A stretch of 37,055 bases of DNA from an uncultured Arenicella sp. (GTDB lineage Bacteria; Pseudomonadota; Gammaproteobacteria; Arenicellales; Arenicellaceae): assembly GCA_937974565.1 (NCBI GenBank), contig CALJWL010000002.1:1-37055 (forward strand), written 5' to 3'. The translations under genes and the position numbers were made by a program. How positions within the stretch are numbered: position 1 is the stretch's first letter; every line of letters begins with the position of its first letter. The notes below the pieces were generated by a model. The model searched no databases. It worked only from the letters and a program-made list of their open reading frames with translations, and was not told the DNA's origin. This document shows positions 1 to 8,232 of this stretch, one piece after another.

Positions 1-135
1 AGAAATCGCTCCTTTCGGGTTATTTTCTTTTTATTCTCGTAGGCTAAATCAGCAAAGCTTGGCTGTTTCATGGTAGCTATTGGTTCGGATTAATCGGTCT
101 TGTGCATTATACTAAATTCGTTTTTTGCAGAGACT

Positions 136-211
136 CCTTAACAAGAACCAAAACTGCCGCCTACGGCTCGGACGCGCAAAAAAACGCGCGCCCGTTTGCT
201 GAGCGTTACTG
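136..211 (+). other. attC-like recombination site 1
   Basis: The site starts with an R''-like box CCTTAAC (136-142) continuing into AAG, and ends with an R'-like box GTTACTG (205-211) preceded by GAGC. Between them lies an imperfect inverted repeat, GGACGCGC / GCGCGCCC around an A-run, as expected of the folded bottom strand of attC. The length of 76 bp is within the usual attC range. Cleavage is expected between G205 and T206. The first R'' base is C rather than the consensus purine. Its own cassette begins outside the window, so R''/R' complementarity cannot be tested. Confidence 0.6.
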
Positions 212-220
212 AGATTTTAT

Positions 221-252
221 TTGCCAGTCCTATATTTATACATATAATGTAT
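221..252 (+). promoter_or_regulatory. brnTA promoter overlapped by a palindromic operator
   Basis: A sigma-70-like promoter is visible: TTGCCA (221-226), a 16-bp spacer and a perfect TATAAT (243-248). The palindrome ATACAT-ATA-ATGTAT (238-252) overlaps the -10 box and is a likely binding site for the BrnA repressor; BrnTA systems are known to be autoregulated by the antitoxin. The predicted transcription start falls at about 255, on the ATG of brnT. Confidence 0.6.
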
Positions 253-254
253 GT

Positions 255-542
255 ATGATTGATTTTGAATGGGATGACTTAAAAGCGACTTCAAATCTTG
301 AGAAGCACAAGGTTTCATTTGAGGAAGCTCGCTCGGTTTTCTTCGATGAATATGCCCAGCAATTTTTTGATGCTGAGAATTCTGATGAAGAAGACAGATT
401 CCTAATGCTCGGGAAAAGTTCAAAATCTAGAATACTTATCGTGGTTCATTGCGAACGAGATGATGGCTCAACTATCAGAATAATTTCGGCTCGTAAGGCT
501 ACGGCTAAGGAAAGAGAATTTTACTTAGGCCCTAAATTATGA
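255..542 (+). CDS. brnT: BrnT family toxin (ribonuclease)
   Basis: This 95-residue protein matches the BrnT toxin family, which are small RelE-fold endoribonucleases that block translation. It has the family's N-terminal motif (MIDFEWD followed by K-x2-N-x2-KH-x-V-x-F-x-EA), a central stretch around residues 50-65 with the strand segment RILIVVHCE, and the C-terminal IRIISARKAT-x-x-E-R-x-x-Y motif at about residues 75-90. Length is typical. The ATG at 255 has no Shine-Dalgarno sequence and lies about 7 bases after a perfect -10 box, so the message may be leaderless. It overlaps brnA by four bases (ATGA). It sits inside an integron cassette, where such modules are thought to stabilise the array. 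Confidence 0.9.
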   Translation: MIDFEWDDLKATSNLEKHKVSFEEARSVFFDEYAQQFFDAENSDEEDRFLMLGKSSKSRILIVVHCERDDGSTIRIISARKATAKEREFYLGPKL

Positions 543-754
543 AGAAAGAATACGATCTATCAAAAATGAAGGTAAGGAAAAACCCTTATATTTCAAAGCT
601 GAAGCGTCAAGTCACAATCAGAATGTCCGATGATGTTATCTCTTATTTCAAAGACATGTCTGAAGACACTGGTATTGCATACCAGAGTCTTATCAATTTG
701 TACTTAAAAGATTGTGTTGAAAATGATCGGCGCCCTGACCTATCTTGGAAGTAA
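539..754 (+). CDS. brnA: BrnA family antitoxin
   Basis: This 71-residue protein is the partner antitoxin and DNA-binding autorepressor of BrnT. The C-terminal half, from KRQVTIRMSDDVISYFK to GIAYQSLINLYL, is a ribbon-helix-helix (CopG-like) DNA-binding fold. The basic N-terminus (residues 1-25) is the likely toxin-contact segment. Its start overlaps the brnT stop through ATGA, giving translational coupling. The stop codon (752-754) lies only four bases before the attC2 R'' box, the compact spacing usual in gene cassettes. Confidence 0.88.
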   Translation: MKKEYDLSKMKVRKNPYISKLKRQVTIRMSDDVISYFKDMSEDTGIAYQSLINLYLKDCVENDRRPDLSWK

Positions 755-757
755 TGC

Positions 758-1213
758 TCAGTAACAAGTTGCCCAACTGCATTCCGCCAACAAGTCGGCT
801 TCGCGGGACACTGCATACGGCGCAGTGCCCCTTGCAAAGGCGTTGGTACCCATCTCATAAGTAGTGTTATTGGGTGAATAACCAAATAGCCTAAAAAACA
901 CTAACCAAAAGCTTTCTGGAAGTTTTAGGTTCAAAACATTATAGCTAGGAAGGCTTACTTCAACGAAGTCACTCGACGTCTTTATTTTCCCAATTAGCTC
1001 CAATTTCTTTGATGACTCGATTGAGCGAGTAAGGGTGCTGCAAATCGCAACGTTACAGCTTTTAGCAATCATCAAAGATTCATTTGATGGAAGAACGTCC
1101 GTGTCTAATGGCGCAACATTATATGAATGTATCCAATGATGAAAATCAGAACCTGTCATTTTTCCAAATCGAGGTAAAAGGTGCTTCCCGTGTCTTAAAA
1201 GAACAATTTTCAT
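758..1213 (-). pseudogene. Histidine phosphatase family gene truncated at its 3' end
   Basis: The reading frame begins MKIVLLRHGK, the RHG phosphohistidine signature of the histidine phosphatase (phosphoglycerate-mutase-like) superfamily. Further conserved-looking stretches are the SCNVAICSTLTRSIES segment and FRLFGYSPNN at about residues 105-120. Recognisable homology stops close to 843-860, which is the attC2 R' boundary. The remaining codons are read through attC2 and terminate inside its R'' box at 758-760. The C-terminal part that normally holds the second catalytic histidine (a GHG-type motif) is missing, so the product should be inactive. The ATG at 1213 was chosen because the RHG motif follows it directly. 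The gene was either broken by cassette insertion or is a damaged, reverse-oriented end cassette. Confidence 0.7.
759..848 (+). other. attC-like recombination site 2
   Basis: R'' is CAGTAAC (759-765), followed by AAGTTGCCCAACTG, close to common chromosomal attC sequence. R' is GTTGGTA (842-848), preceded by AGGC. Outer arms GCC..TGCA / TGCA..GGC and a central stem GGGACACTGC / GCAGTGCCCC give the expected imperfect hairpin. R'' complements the start of the brnTA cassette at 205-213. R' departs from the GTTRRRY consensus (GTTGGTA). No matching TACCAAC R'' follows downstream, so the neighbouring DNA does not look like another intact cassette. Confidence 0.65.
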
Positions 1214-1345
1214 TTGTATATGAAGTTCAGAATAAACGTAACGTTGGGCACGCAAAATACGGTGCTTTTCTATAGTTTTTATTCATTTTAGTATTTTTTT
1301 AACGGGAAAACAGCACAGTCTAATTTACAATTTTGGGAGCGCTTT

Positions 1346-1933
1346 CTAAACGTGTTTTCCTTCATTCCAGTCGTCTAGAACGCGTTTAGTCACATCGCTT
1401 GGCACCATCTCAACTTGTGTTGCCATGGTGTCATTCCACCGGTTCAGGTAGCCAAACAGAGATACCGTTGCAACAAGCTCCACTATTTCGCCTTCAGTGT
1501 AATGGTCTTTTAATAGATCGAAATCAGACGGCTGCGCGTCACTTGGCGTACTCGCCGATTTGAATGCTAAATTGAGGGCCGCTTTTTCGGCATCTGAGAA
1601 CAGAGTGCTTTCCTGAAAATTAAGCAGTGCTGAAATTTTTTCGTCTGAGACATTATAAATCGTTGACAAGTTTGTCATGTGCGACTGACAGTAGCGGCAC
1701 CCAGTGGTTAAACTCACGGCAAGGCTGACCAGCATTTTAGTGGCTTCTGGCACTGTGCCGTCATACAACACCGCTTGGTTTAGTTGCATGAATGCTTGAA
1801 CGACCGAGGGGCGTCGAGCCATGGTTCTAATACTGTTTGGGACAAAACCTCGAAGTGTTTCATAACTCTGAATAGTGGATCGTACGTCGGCATCAGTGAT
1901 GTCCGCATAATCAAGTGGTTCTAGGTGTGCCAT
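1346..1933 (-). CDS. Carboxymuconolactone decarboxylase / AhpD-family protein
   Basis: This 195-residue helical protein belongs to the CMD/AhpD family, whose members are either small decarboxylases or CxxC peroxidases. The diagnostic motif is C-R-Y-C-Q-S-H, at about residues 78-84, with the redox Cys pair and trailing His of the AhpD type. It is last in the leftward hpa-linked gene set, 61 bases after the MFS gene. The specific substrate cannot be read from sequence. The intact CxxC-x2-H pattern favours a peroxidase-like role over true 4-carboxymuconolactone decarboxylation. Its position suggests an accessory role in aromatic catabolism. Confidence 0.8.
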   Translation of the reverse strand: MAHLEPLDYADITDADVRSTIQSYETLRGFVPNSIRTMARRPSVVQAFMQLNQAVLYDGTVPEATKMLVSLAVSLTTGCRYCQSHMTNLSTIYNVSDEKISALLNFQESTLFSDAEKAALNLAFKSASTPSDAQPSDFDLLKDHYTEGEIVELVATVSLFGYLNRWNDTMATQVEMVPSDVTKRVLDDWNEGKHV

Positions 1934-1994
1934 ATTTTTCTCGGTGTTAATGTTTATTAAGGTAATGAATGCTCTTGTGCTGCTAAGGCTTTTT

Positions 1995-3341
1995 TTATTT
2001 GAGTTTCAAATAAAAGCCAATAATTCCCGCAATTGCCATAGGAGCGGCAAAAATGTAAAAAATGGCCGACATACTGAATTGAGCCGAAATTAAGTACCCT
2101 GCGAGCGTTGGCCCAATGACGGCGCCAGATCGCCCTAAGCCAAGGCACCAACCCAGACCTGTTGCACGAATCTGGGTCGCATAGGCTTTGGATGCGGCAG
2201 CATATAAGCCGGTAAAGCCACCTTGCAGTAACACGCCGATCATAAAGATGATCGCCATCATAACGGTTTGCTCTACGGTGGCATTCGCAAAGAAAACCAT
2301 GCCAATTGCTGACCCAAAGAGCATTGCTAACAGTAAATTTGACAGCCAAAAGCGAGTGGCTAGTAGGCCCATCAAGAAGATGCCGATGACGCCACCTAAA
2401 TTAAATAGGAAAAAAGCCTCACGACCTACAACAAAGCTGTAACCACTGTCTTCGACCATTTGAGGTATCCAGCTCAACATCACATACAGCGTTGCGAACG
2501 AGAAAAAGAAAGCCAACCAGAGCAGGATGGTCGTTCGACGGTAGTCAGGGCCAAGCAACAACAGTATGTTGCCCAGAAAACCTCGTTGGTTATTCAACGT
2601 GTCTTGCTCAGCCAATTCTGGAAGCGCGTTCACTGAGGGTTTTCCAATTCTCTGTAATTGCGCATTCACTTTTTCAAGCGCGTTTTCTGGACGACGATTA
2701 ACCAAGTATTTTAGCGATTCAGGGATCAGCCAAATGGCTAAAAATGCCATCAGCACGGTGGCGATCCCGCCAAACCAAAACATCCCTCGCCAACCGTAAT
2801 CAGGCATCACATAGCCCGCAACGACCGAGGTCATCATGGCGCCCATTGGATAACCGGCCGTCACCGCACCAACGGCGAGAGCCCGAAATCGTTCTGGGCT
2901 GTATTCAGATGCTAACGTTGCCTGACAGGCCAGTAGTGAGCCGGCGCCCAAGCCACTGATAAACCGTAAGATAATAAACTCTGTTAGCGTATTCGCCTTA
3001 GCGGTAAATAAAATTGATACACCAACCAACAACAGGCTAATGATGATCATTTTCCGGCGCCCAATTAAATCGGATATCGGTGCCAAAAACATCGCTCCTG
3101 CCATCATCCCAGCAAGCGCGAAACTGAATATCCACCCGAGCCTTTCAGGGGGTAGAGCCAGTTCTTGGCTAACGGTCTTTGCAACAATGGCCATCGCGGT
3201 AATATCAAAACCGTCCAACATATTAAACAAAAGGCAGAGTGCAATGATTAAAATTTGTTGCCCACTCATGGAACTCTTATCGATTAGCTCAGACGGCGAC
3301 CTGATTTGCGAGTTTGAGGCTGTGTGTTTAGTGGCGGTCAT
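1995..3341 (-). CDS. MFS transporter, aromatic acid:H+ symporter (AAHS) type
   Basis: This 448-residue protein has about 12 hydrophobic segments. The MLDGFDITAM sequence in TM1 carries the DGFD signature of aromatic acid:H+ symporters such as PcaK, BenK and MhpT. The loop 2-3 motif is APISDLIGRRKM (about residues 86-97), the MFS motif A. It would import an aromatic acid across the inner membrane. Lying between the SSADH gene and the CMD gene in the hpa-linked leftward unit, it is the likely uptake system for the hydroxyphenylacetate-type substrate, replacing HpaX. The substrate is inferred from context. Confidence 0.85.
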   Translation of the reverse strand: MTATKHTASNSQIRSPSELIDKSSMSGQQILIIALCLLFNMLDGFDITAMAIVAKTVSQELALPPERLGWIFSFALAGMMAGAMFLAPISDLIGRRKMIIISLLLVGVSILFTAKANTLTEFIILRFISGLGAGSLLACQATLASEYSPERFRALAVGAVTAGYPMGAMMTSVVAGYVMPDYGWRGMFWFGGIATVLMAFLAIWLIPESLKYLVNRRPENALEKVNAQLQRIGKPSVNALPELAEQDTLNNQRGFLGNILLLLGPDYRRTTILLWLAFFFSFATLYVMLSWIPQMVEDSGYSFVVGREAFFLFNLGGVIGIFLMGLLATRFWLSNLLLAMLFGSAIGMVFFANATVEQTVMMAIIFMIGVLLQGGFTGLYAAASKAYATQIRATGLGWCLGLGRSGAVIGPTLAGYLISAQFSMSAIFYIFAAPMAIAGIIGFYLKLK

Positions 3342-3387
3342 ATTGTTTCAGTCAGTTTTCTTGAGCTTCTGTTTTTAATTTAGAAAC

Positions 3388-3428
3388 TCTGGTTCGATTT
3401 CCTTCTTGCAAGGGATATCAGAACCAGA
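3388..3428 (-). promoter_or_regulatory. Intergenic hairpin between SSADH and MFS genes
   Basis: A perfect 8-bp inverted repeat TCTGGTTC (3388-3395) / GAACCAGA (3421-3428) encloses a smaller CCTT/AAGG stem. It lies in the 245-bp gap between two leftward genes. There is no clear U-tract, so it may be an mRNA processing or stability element rather than a terminator. No other gene is visible in this gap. Confidence 0.4.
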
Positions 3429-3586
3429 TTGTCGCTGTAATTCGATTGTTACCTTCTTTACTTGAACACCACCAAACATAAGAAAGCGTTTATTGTTGCC
3501 TGCAAAAAATCACTCATGTGCTTTGAACGCGGTTATTACTAATTACCACTGTTTCTTAGCAAGAAGTTCGGTGGCGTTGTAGGCGA

Positions 3587-5044
3587 TCAATGATCTAACC
3601 CGCCCATGCAAAGATATTTAACCTCCAAATAATCTTCGAGCCCATACTTAGAACCTTCACGCCCCATCCCCGATTGTTTTACCCCACCGAAAGGTGCCAT
3701 TTCATTTGAGATAATTCCTTCGTTGATACCCACCATGCCGTATTCAAGTGCTTCTGAAACACGCCATATACGACCTATGTCTCGGGTGTAAATATAAGAC
3801 GCTAAGCCCACCTCTGTGTCGTTCGCCATTTCGATAGCTTGGGCTTCTGTGTCAAACTTTATGATGGGTGCAACTGGGCCAAAAATTTCATTGGTTGCAA
3901 CGCTCATGTCAGAGCTAACACCGGTGAGTACGGTGGGCTGAAAATAAAGGTCCCCCAAGTCACTGGACGCACCTCCAGTCAGGGCGGAGGCGCCTTTGTC
4001 TATTGCATCATTCACCAGTTGTCTTACCGAATTGATCGCACTGGCATTGATCAGCGGCCCAACCGAGACCCCTTCATCGCGGCCATTGCCGAGTTTTAGT
4101 TGTGCTACGGCCTCTGCTAGCTTTTCTGCAAATGCATCGTGAATGCCCGCTTGTGCGAAAATTCGATTAGTGCAAACACAAGTTTGGCCTGCGTTTCTAA
4201 ATTTGGACACCAGAGCGCCTTTCACCGCTTCATCCAAATTCGCGTCATTAAAAACGATGAAGGGCGCATTGCCACCGAGTTCCATCGAGGTTTTTTTAAC
4301 AGTGACAGCACACTGAGCTAATAAGGTTCGCCCAACTTCAGTCGAACCTGTAAAAGAGAACTTAGCAATGCGTGGATCACCGGTTAATACCGCGCCAACG
4401 TCACGAGATGATTTGCTAACAATCACGCTAAATACGCCGGGTGGTATGCCTGCGCGTTCGCCAAGTTCTGCTAAAGCAAGAGCTGACAGAGGGGTCTCTT
4501 GTGCAGCTTTAACAATAAAGGTACAACCCGCTGCCAAAGCGGGTGCCGCCTTGCGGGTAATCATGGCGTTTGGAAAATTCCATGGGGTTATTGCGGATAC
4601 GACCCCTACGCCTTGTTTAATAATCACGATTCTCGAACTCGGCGTGGCGGCTGGTATGGTGTCGCCGTACACTCTTTTACCTTCTTCAGCAAACCATTCG
4701 ATGTAGTTGGCACCATAGGCAATCTCCCCCTCAGCTTCGGCCAGCGGTTTACCTTGCTCGGCGGTTAAAATTTCGGCCAAGTCACTTTTGTGCGCCATGA
4801 TAAGTTCAAACCACTTACGCAATATTGATGAACGTTCCTTTGCGGTCTTGGCTCGCCATTCTGGCATGGCGTCTTTCGCGGCATCTACGGCCTTGGTTGT
4901 GTCATTAGCATCAGCCCCGCTGACTGTGCAGATTCGTGTGCCGTTAGCCGGATTGATCACATCAAAATCATCACCGGCTCCTTTAGTCCAGCGGCCATTG
5001 ATATAACTGCTTGTTTTAATCAGCCCTGAATTCAAAGACGACAT
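3587..5044 (-). CDS. gabD: NAD(P)-dependent succinate-semialdehyde dehydrogenase
   Basis: This 485-residue aldehyde dehydrogenase oxidises succinate semialdehyde to succinate. Visible family features are [10 protein letters not shown] near residue 153, FTGSTEVGR at 231-239, the general-base glutamate E255 in MELGGNAPF, and the catalytic cysteine C289 in GQTCVCTNR. The CVC pair (C289/C291) is typical of GabD-type SSADH. Succinate semialdehyde is one of the two products of HpaI aldolase, so this gene completes the homoprotocatechuate pathway; E. coli supplies the step from elsewhere (Sad/GabD). It starts 25 bases downstream of hpaR on the same strand. Confidence 0.9.
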   Translation of the reverse strand: MSSLNSGLIKTSSYINGRWTKGAGDDFDVINPANGTRICTVSGADANDTTKAVDAAKDAMPEWRAKTAKERSSILRKWFELIMAHKSDLAEILTAEQGKPLAEAEGEIAYGANYIEWFAEEGKRVYGDTIPAATPSSRIVIIKQGVGVVSAITPWNFPNAMITRKAAPALAAGCTFIVKAAQETPLSALALAELGERAGIPPGVFSVIVSKSSRDVGAVLTGDPRIAKFSFTGSTEVGRTLLAQCAVTVKKTSMELGGNAPFIVFNDANLDEAVKGALVSKFRNAGQTCVCTNRIFAQAGIHDAFAEKLAEAVAQLKLGNGRDEGVSVGPLINASAINSVRQLVNDAIDKGASALTGGASSDLGDLYFQPTVLTGVSSDMSVATNEIFGPVAPIIKFDTEAQAIEMANDTEVGLASYIYTRDIGRIWRVSEALEYGMVGINEGIISNEMAPFGGVKQSGMGREGSKYGLEDYLEVKYLCMGGLDH

Positions 5045-5069
5045 AATAGTGGTTACCTAAGTTAGTGTG

Positions 5070-5600
5070 TTAAGAGTTCTCGATATTGTCTTCATTGATG
5101 GCTTCAACAAGGTCTTCCAAAAGCTCTTGTAATAATTCAAGTTTGCCAGCGCCAAACTGTTGTGTAATAAATTGATAGCGCTCTTCTGATTTTGGAGCGA
5201 TAGATTCAACCACGTCACGGCCAAGTTGAGTCAGGTGTAATGTGGTACGACGCCGATCGGCCGCGACTCTTCGACATTCGATGAAGCCACGCAGTTCGAG
5301 ATTCTGAACGATCCGAGACATACTGGGTTTGAGTAAATAACATCGTTTCGATAACTCTGAAATTTCAAGGTTATTCTCTTGCTCAAGTGTGCGAATGGCG
5401 CGCCATTGCTGCGCAGATAATCCATGCTCTTTCAGTGCCGGTATAAACTTTGACATTACCGCTTCACGAGCGCGCAGCAATGTCATGGGCAGCGATCGAT
5501 CAAATTGAGGTAACTCACTGCCTTTGTCTTTCCAACGCTTGTTTGGTAATACCGACTGGCGGTGAGGGTTCGTATTCTTATTAGTTTGAGACTGGCTCAT
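5070..5600 (-). CDS. hpaR: HpaR-type MarR family regulator of homoprotocatechuate degradation
   Basis: The protein has the MarR winged-helix fold: LPMTLLRAREAVM (dimerisation helix), HGLSAQQWRAIRTL, the recognition segment LLKPSMSRIVQNLELRG, and the wing RRVAADRRRTTLHLT. These match the homoprotocatechuate-operon repressor HpaR. I prefer the ATG at 5600 (176 residues, MSQSQTNK) over the ATG at 5612, because GGAG lies six bases before it. Either start overlaps the end of the upstream FAH gene, so translation is probably coupled. The residues before the fold (NKNTNPHRQ and onward) form a basic N-terminal extension. The likely targets are the two palindromes at 6554-6569 and 6639-6656. Confidence 0.88.
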   Translation of the reverse strand: MSQSQTNKNTNPHRQSVLPNKRWKDKGSELPQFDRSLPMTLLRAREAVMSKFIPALKEHGLSAQQWRAIRTLEQENNLEISELSKRCYLLKPSMSRIVQNLELRGFIECRRVAADRRRTTLHLTQLGRDVVESIAPKSEERYQFITQQFGAGKLELLQELLEDLVEAINEDNIENS

Positions 5601-6447
5601 CAATGACTCCATTGGTTAATCTGCCAACGCCTTCCACTTCCACTTCAATCACATCACCTGGAACCAAGTATTTGGGTGGCTCAAATCTTGCACCAGCCCC
5701 GTTTGGTGTGCCCGTGGCAATGATGTCGCCGGGTTTGAGATGGAAGAATTTAGAACAGTAGCTAATGATGTATTTGAAAGGAAACATCATACTGGCTGTG
5801 GTGTCGTCTTGTCTCATTTCGCCGTTAACTTTGGTCGTGATGTGCATGTCTTCGTATTGTTGGGCCGTGAACTCGTCAGCGCTGACCATCCACGGCCCAA
5901 TAGAGCCTGAGTTAATGAAATTTTTACCCTGCGTCACATTGAATTTTGCATGGCGAACCCAATCACGCAATGTGCCTTCGTTCATGATCGTCAAACCGGC
6001 TATGTGGTCGTAAGCATCTTCCTCTGCAATGCGACGACCTTCTTTGCCAATCACGATCACGATTTCACCTTCATAATCGAGTTGATCTGATTCAGGCGGG
6101 CGCCACAACGGTTCGTTGTGAGTGGTGAACGAGTCAGGTGTACGCATGAACAAACTTGGAAATTTAGGTTGCTCTGAGCCGTCTTTGTATTCGGCGTTTC
6201 GATTGGCGTAATTCACTCCAATGCACGCAATCTTTCCAGGGTTTGGAATCGGTGACATAAGCTGCACGTCATCTAGCCGAATTGCACTTATCGATGCACT
6301 GGCCGCCTTGCAAGCCTCCGGCAATCGATCTTCTGCGATGGCCTGCTTTAGATCACCGCCAAGAAGCATGCCGAGGTCTACCACGCCTTGTTCGGTAATC
6401 GCCCCCCACGTTTGCGTGCCTTTGTACTGAAATGAAATAAATCGCAT
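5581..6447 (-). CDS. FAH-family isomerase/decarboxylase, HpaG-like
   Basis: This 288-residue fumarylacetoacetate-hydrolase-fold protein has the metal-binding pattern of the family: an acidic LDYEGEIVIVIG strand with the E-x-E pair, NEGTLRDWVRH, and the C-terminal FHLKPGDIIATGTPNGAG signature. In the homoprotocatechuate pathway this family performs the 5-oxo-pent-3-ene-1,2,5-tricarboxylate decarboxylation and 2-hydroxyhepta-2,4-diene-1,7-dioate isomerisation (HpaG). E. coli HpaG is a tandem two-domain protein; here only one catalytic domain is present. It begins the leftward unit, divergent from hpaE, and overlaps hpaR. The role follows from context; paralogous FAH hydrolases share these motifs. 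Confidence 0.82.
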   Translation of the reverse strand: MRFISFQYKGTQTWGAITEQGVVDLGMLLGGDLKQAIAEDRLPEACKAASASISAIRLDDVQLMSPIPNPGKIACIGVNYANRNAEYKDGSEQPKFPSLFMRTPDSFTTHNEPLWRPPESDQLDYEGEIVIVIGKEGRRIAEEDAYDHIAGLTIMNEGTLRDWVRHAKFNVTQGKNFINSGSIGPWMVSADEFTAQQYEDMHITTKVNGEMRQDDTTASMMFPFKYIISYCSKFFHLKPGDIIATGTPNGAGARFEPPKYLVPGDVIEVEVEGVGRLTNGVIDEPVSN

Positions 6448-6553
6448 TGTAACTCCTAATTTGACTCTTTAATAATGACGCCCAGTTTAGCCATCTCCGG
6501 ATGCAGCGTATTCAGAAACTTAAATCAAGGCAGTTGCATCAACTTCAAATATA

Positions 6554-6569
6554 AATTAACATGTTAATT
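6554..6569. promoter_or_regulatory. Palindromic operator O1 (candidate HpaR site)
   Basis: AATTAACA/TGTTAATT is a perfect 16-bp palindrome in the divergent hpaG-hpaE gap, 107 bases upstream of the hpaG-like start. Its core is ATTAA-CATG-TTAAT, the same layout as the second site in this gap. MarR proteins bind such palindromes as dimers. Confidence 0.65.
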
Positions 6570-6638
6570 ATAAACAAACAAGAAATTATTATTAATTGGC
6601 CTTTTAGATAAGATTGGCCGTATAATTAATCTTAATAG

Positions 6639-6656
6639 TAATTAACGCATTAATTA
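6639..6656. promoter_or_regulatory. Palindromic operator O2 (candidate HpaR site)
   Basis: TAATTAA-CGCA-TTAATTA is an inverted repeat with perfect 7-bp arms. It ends five bases before the GGAG ribosome-binding site of hpaE. It shares the ATTAA-N4-TTAAT core of the first site. Its position would let a bound repressor block hpaE transcription. Confidence 0.65.
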
Positions 6657-6672
6657 TTAATGGAGTTGTAAA

Positions 6673-8196
6673 ATGAGTGATCTTGACCACAATCTGTCGC
6701 TTTCAGAAACGTATCTAAAACGTTTTAAAAGCGCGCCAACGGGTCATTTTATAAACGGAGAATTTGTTGTGCCTCCGGGTGCAGAACTCTATACCAACGT
6801 GACGCCAACTGATAATTCTGAATTAGGTCAAGTCGTGGCTGGCACGGTTGGTGATGTCAACTTAGCTTGCGATGCGGCTGAAACGGCATTCACTGAGTGG
6901 CGCGATATGCCCGGCGCCGAGCGCAAAAAAATTCTCAACCACTTTGCCGATAAAGTGGTTGAACGCGCCGAAGAAATTGCCATCGTCGAATCGATGGATT
7001 GCGGTCAACCCATTCGGTTTATGCGTCAAGCGGCTGTGCGTGGAGCCGCGAACTTCCGCTTTTTTGCCGATAAAGCACCTGAAGCCGTCAATGGATTAGC
7101 CTTGCATCAAGATGAGCATACTAATTACACAATGCGCACGCCAATTGGTCCGGTGGGTATTATTACTCCTTGGAATACGCCGTTCATGTTGTCGACTTGG
7201 AAGATTGCACCGGCACTGGCGGCGGGTTGCACAATTGTGCATAAACCGGCCGAGTTAACGCCGTTAACAGCCATGCTATTAGCCGAAATTGCGAATGAAG
7301 CGGGGCTGCCAAAGGGCGTATGGAATACCGTCAACGGCTTTGGCGAAACGGCCGGCAAGCGTTTAACCGAGCATCGCGCTATTAAAGCCGTTGCTTTAGT
7401 TGGTGACAGTACTACGGGTAAACACATCATGCATCAAGGTGCGGAAACATTGAAACGAATTCACCTTGAATTGGGGGGTAAAAACCCAGTGATTGTGTTT
7501 GATGACGCGGACTTTGATCGCGCACTCGATGCGGTGGTATTCATGATTTACAGCCTCAACGGTCAACGTTGTACATCCTCTAGTCGCCTGTTAATTCAGT
7601 CCGGTATTAAAGATCAATTTCTTGCCGCACTTGAAGAGCGTGTTAGAGCATTGCGTGTAGGGCATTCGCTCGACCCAAGAACTGAAATTGGGCCACTGGT
7701 TCACACGGGTCACTTTGACAAAGTAATGAGCTATATGGACATCGCTAAACAAGATGGCGCACGCATTGCCGTTGGTGGAAACGCTCGCAGCGACTTAGGC
7801 GCTGGCAACTATGTTGAACCTACGTTGTTTTGCGATGCTCAAAATACCATGCGCATTGCTCAAGAAGAAATATTTGGCCCGGTATTGACAGCCATGAGTT
7901 TTGAAACCGAAGAAGAGGCAATTCATATGGCTAATGATACACAGTATGGCTTAGCTGGATACATCTGGACTAACGATACCAGTCGCGCCATGCGAATGGC
8001 AAAGTACGTAGAAGCAGGCATGCTTTGGGTCAATTCTGAAAACAACCGGAATTTGCCATCACCTTTTGGTGGCATCAAAATGTCGGGCATTGGCCGTGAT
8101 GGTGGTGACTTCAGTTTTGATTTCTACATGGAGACTAAAAATGTTTGTATTGCGCATGGCACGCACCGCGTTCCCATACTCGGCGCGGTTAACTAA
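6673..8196 (+). CDS. hpaE: 5-carboxymethyl-2-hydroxymuconic semialdehyde dehydrogenase
   Basis: This 507-residue aldehyde dehydrogenase oxidises the semialdehyde formed by ring cleavage of homoprotocatechuate, using NAD+. Features are ITPWNTPFMLSTWKIAPALA from residue 164, the base E266 in HLELGGKNPV and the nucleophile C300 in NGQRCTSSSR. The usual FTGS loop reads VGDSTTGK, as in HpaE-type enzymes. The ATG follows GGAG by seven bases. It is first in the rightward operon hpaE-F-H-I-ligA-ligB-ferredoxin, directly downstream of operator O2. Confidence 0.92.
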   Translation: MSDLDHNLSLSETYLKRFKSAPTGHFINGEFVVPPGAELYTNVTPTDNSELGQVVAGTVGDVNLACDAAETAFTEWRDMPGAERKKILNHFADKVVERAEEIAIVESMDCGQPIRFMRQAAVRGAANFRFFADKAPEAVNGLALHQDEHTNYTMRTPIGPVGIITPWNTPFMLSTWKIAPALAAGCTIVHKPAELTPLTAMLLAEIANEAGLPKGVWNTVNGFGETAGKRLTEHRAIKAVALVGDSTTGKHIMHQGAETLKRIHLELGGKNPVIVFDDADFDRALDAVVFMIYSLNGQRCTSSSRLLIQSGIKDQFLAALEERVRALRVGHSLDPRTEIGPLVHTGHFDKVMSYMDIAKQDGARIAVGGNARSDLGAGNYVEPTLFCDAQNTMRIAQEEIFGPVLTAMSFETEEEAIHMANDTQYGLAGYIWTNDTSRAMRMAKYVEAGMLWVNSENNRNLPSPFGGIKMSGIGRDGGDFSFDFYMETKNVCIAHGTHRVPILGAVN

Positions 8197-8232
8197 GGTT
8201 GCAAAAACCTTACTTTTATAGAGAAAACTCTT

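Larger units (their letters stand above)
206..842 (+). mobile_element. Integron gene cassette carrying brnT-brnA
   Basis: The segment has the structure of one integrated cassette. It begins at TTACTGAG after the G of attC1 and ends at G842 of attC2. In an integron, the start of a cassette must be complementary to the R'' of that same cassette's attC. Here GTTACTGAG (205-213) is the exact reverse complement of CTCAGTAAC (757-765), nine bases. This is the strongest evidence for the call. The cargo is a toxin-antitoxin pair with its own promoter, the classic stabilising cargo of sedentary chromosomal integrons. No integrase gene is in view. Confidence 0.75.

Noticed and set aside
1084-1275. 63-codon plus-strand frame opposite the phosphatase remnant
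   Set aside because: It lies fully antisense to the recognisable histidine phosphatase frame and has no motif or ribosome-binding site of its own.
843-1345. A further intact integron cassette after attC2
   Set aside because: A cassette starting TTGGTACC needs a TACCAAC R'' before its end, and none is found; GTTGGGC at 1244 is not preceded by an attC-like hairpin.
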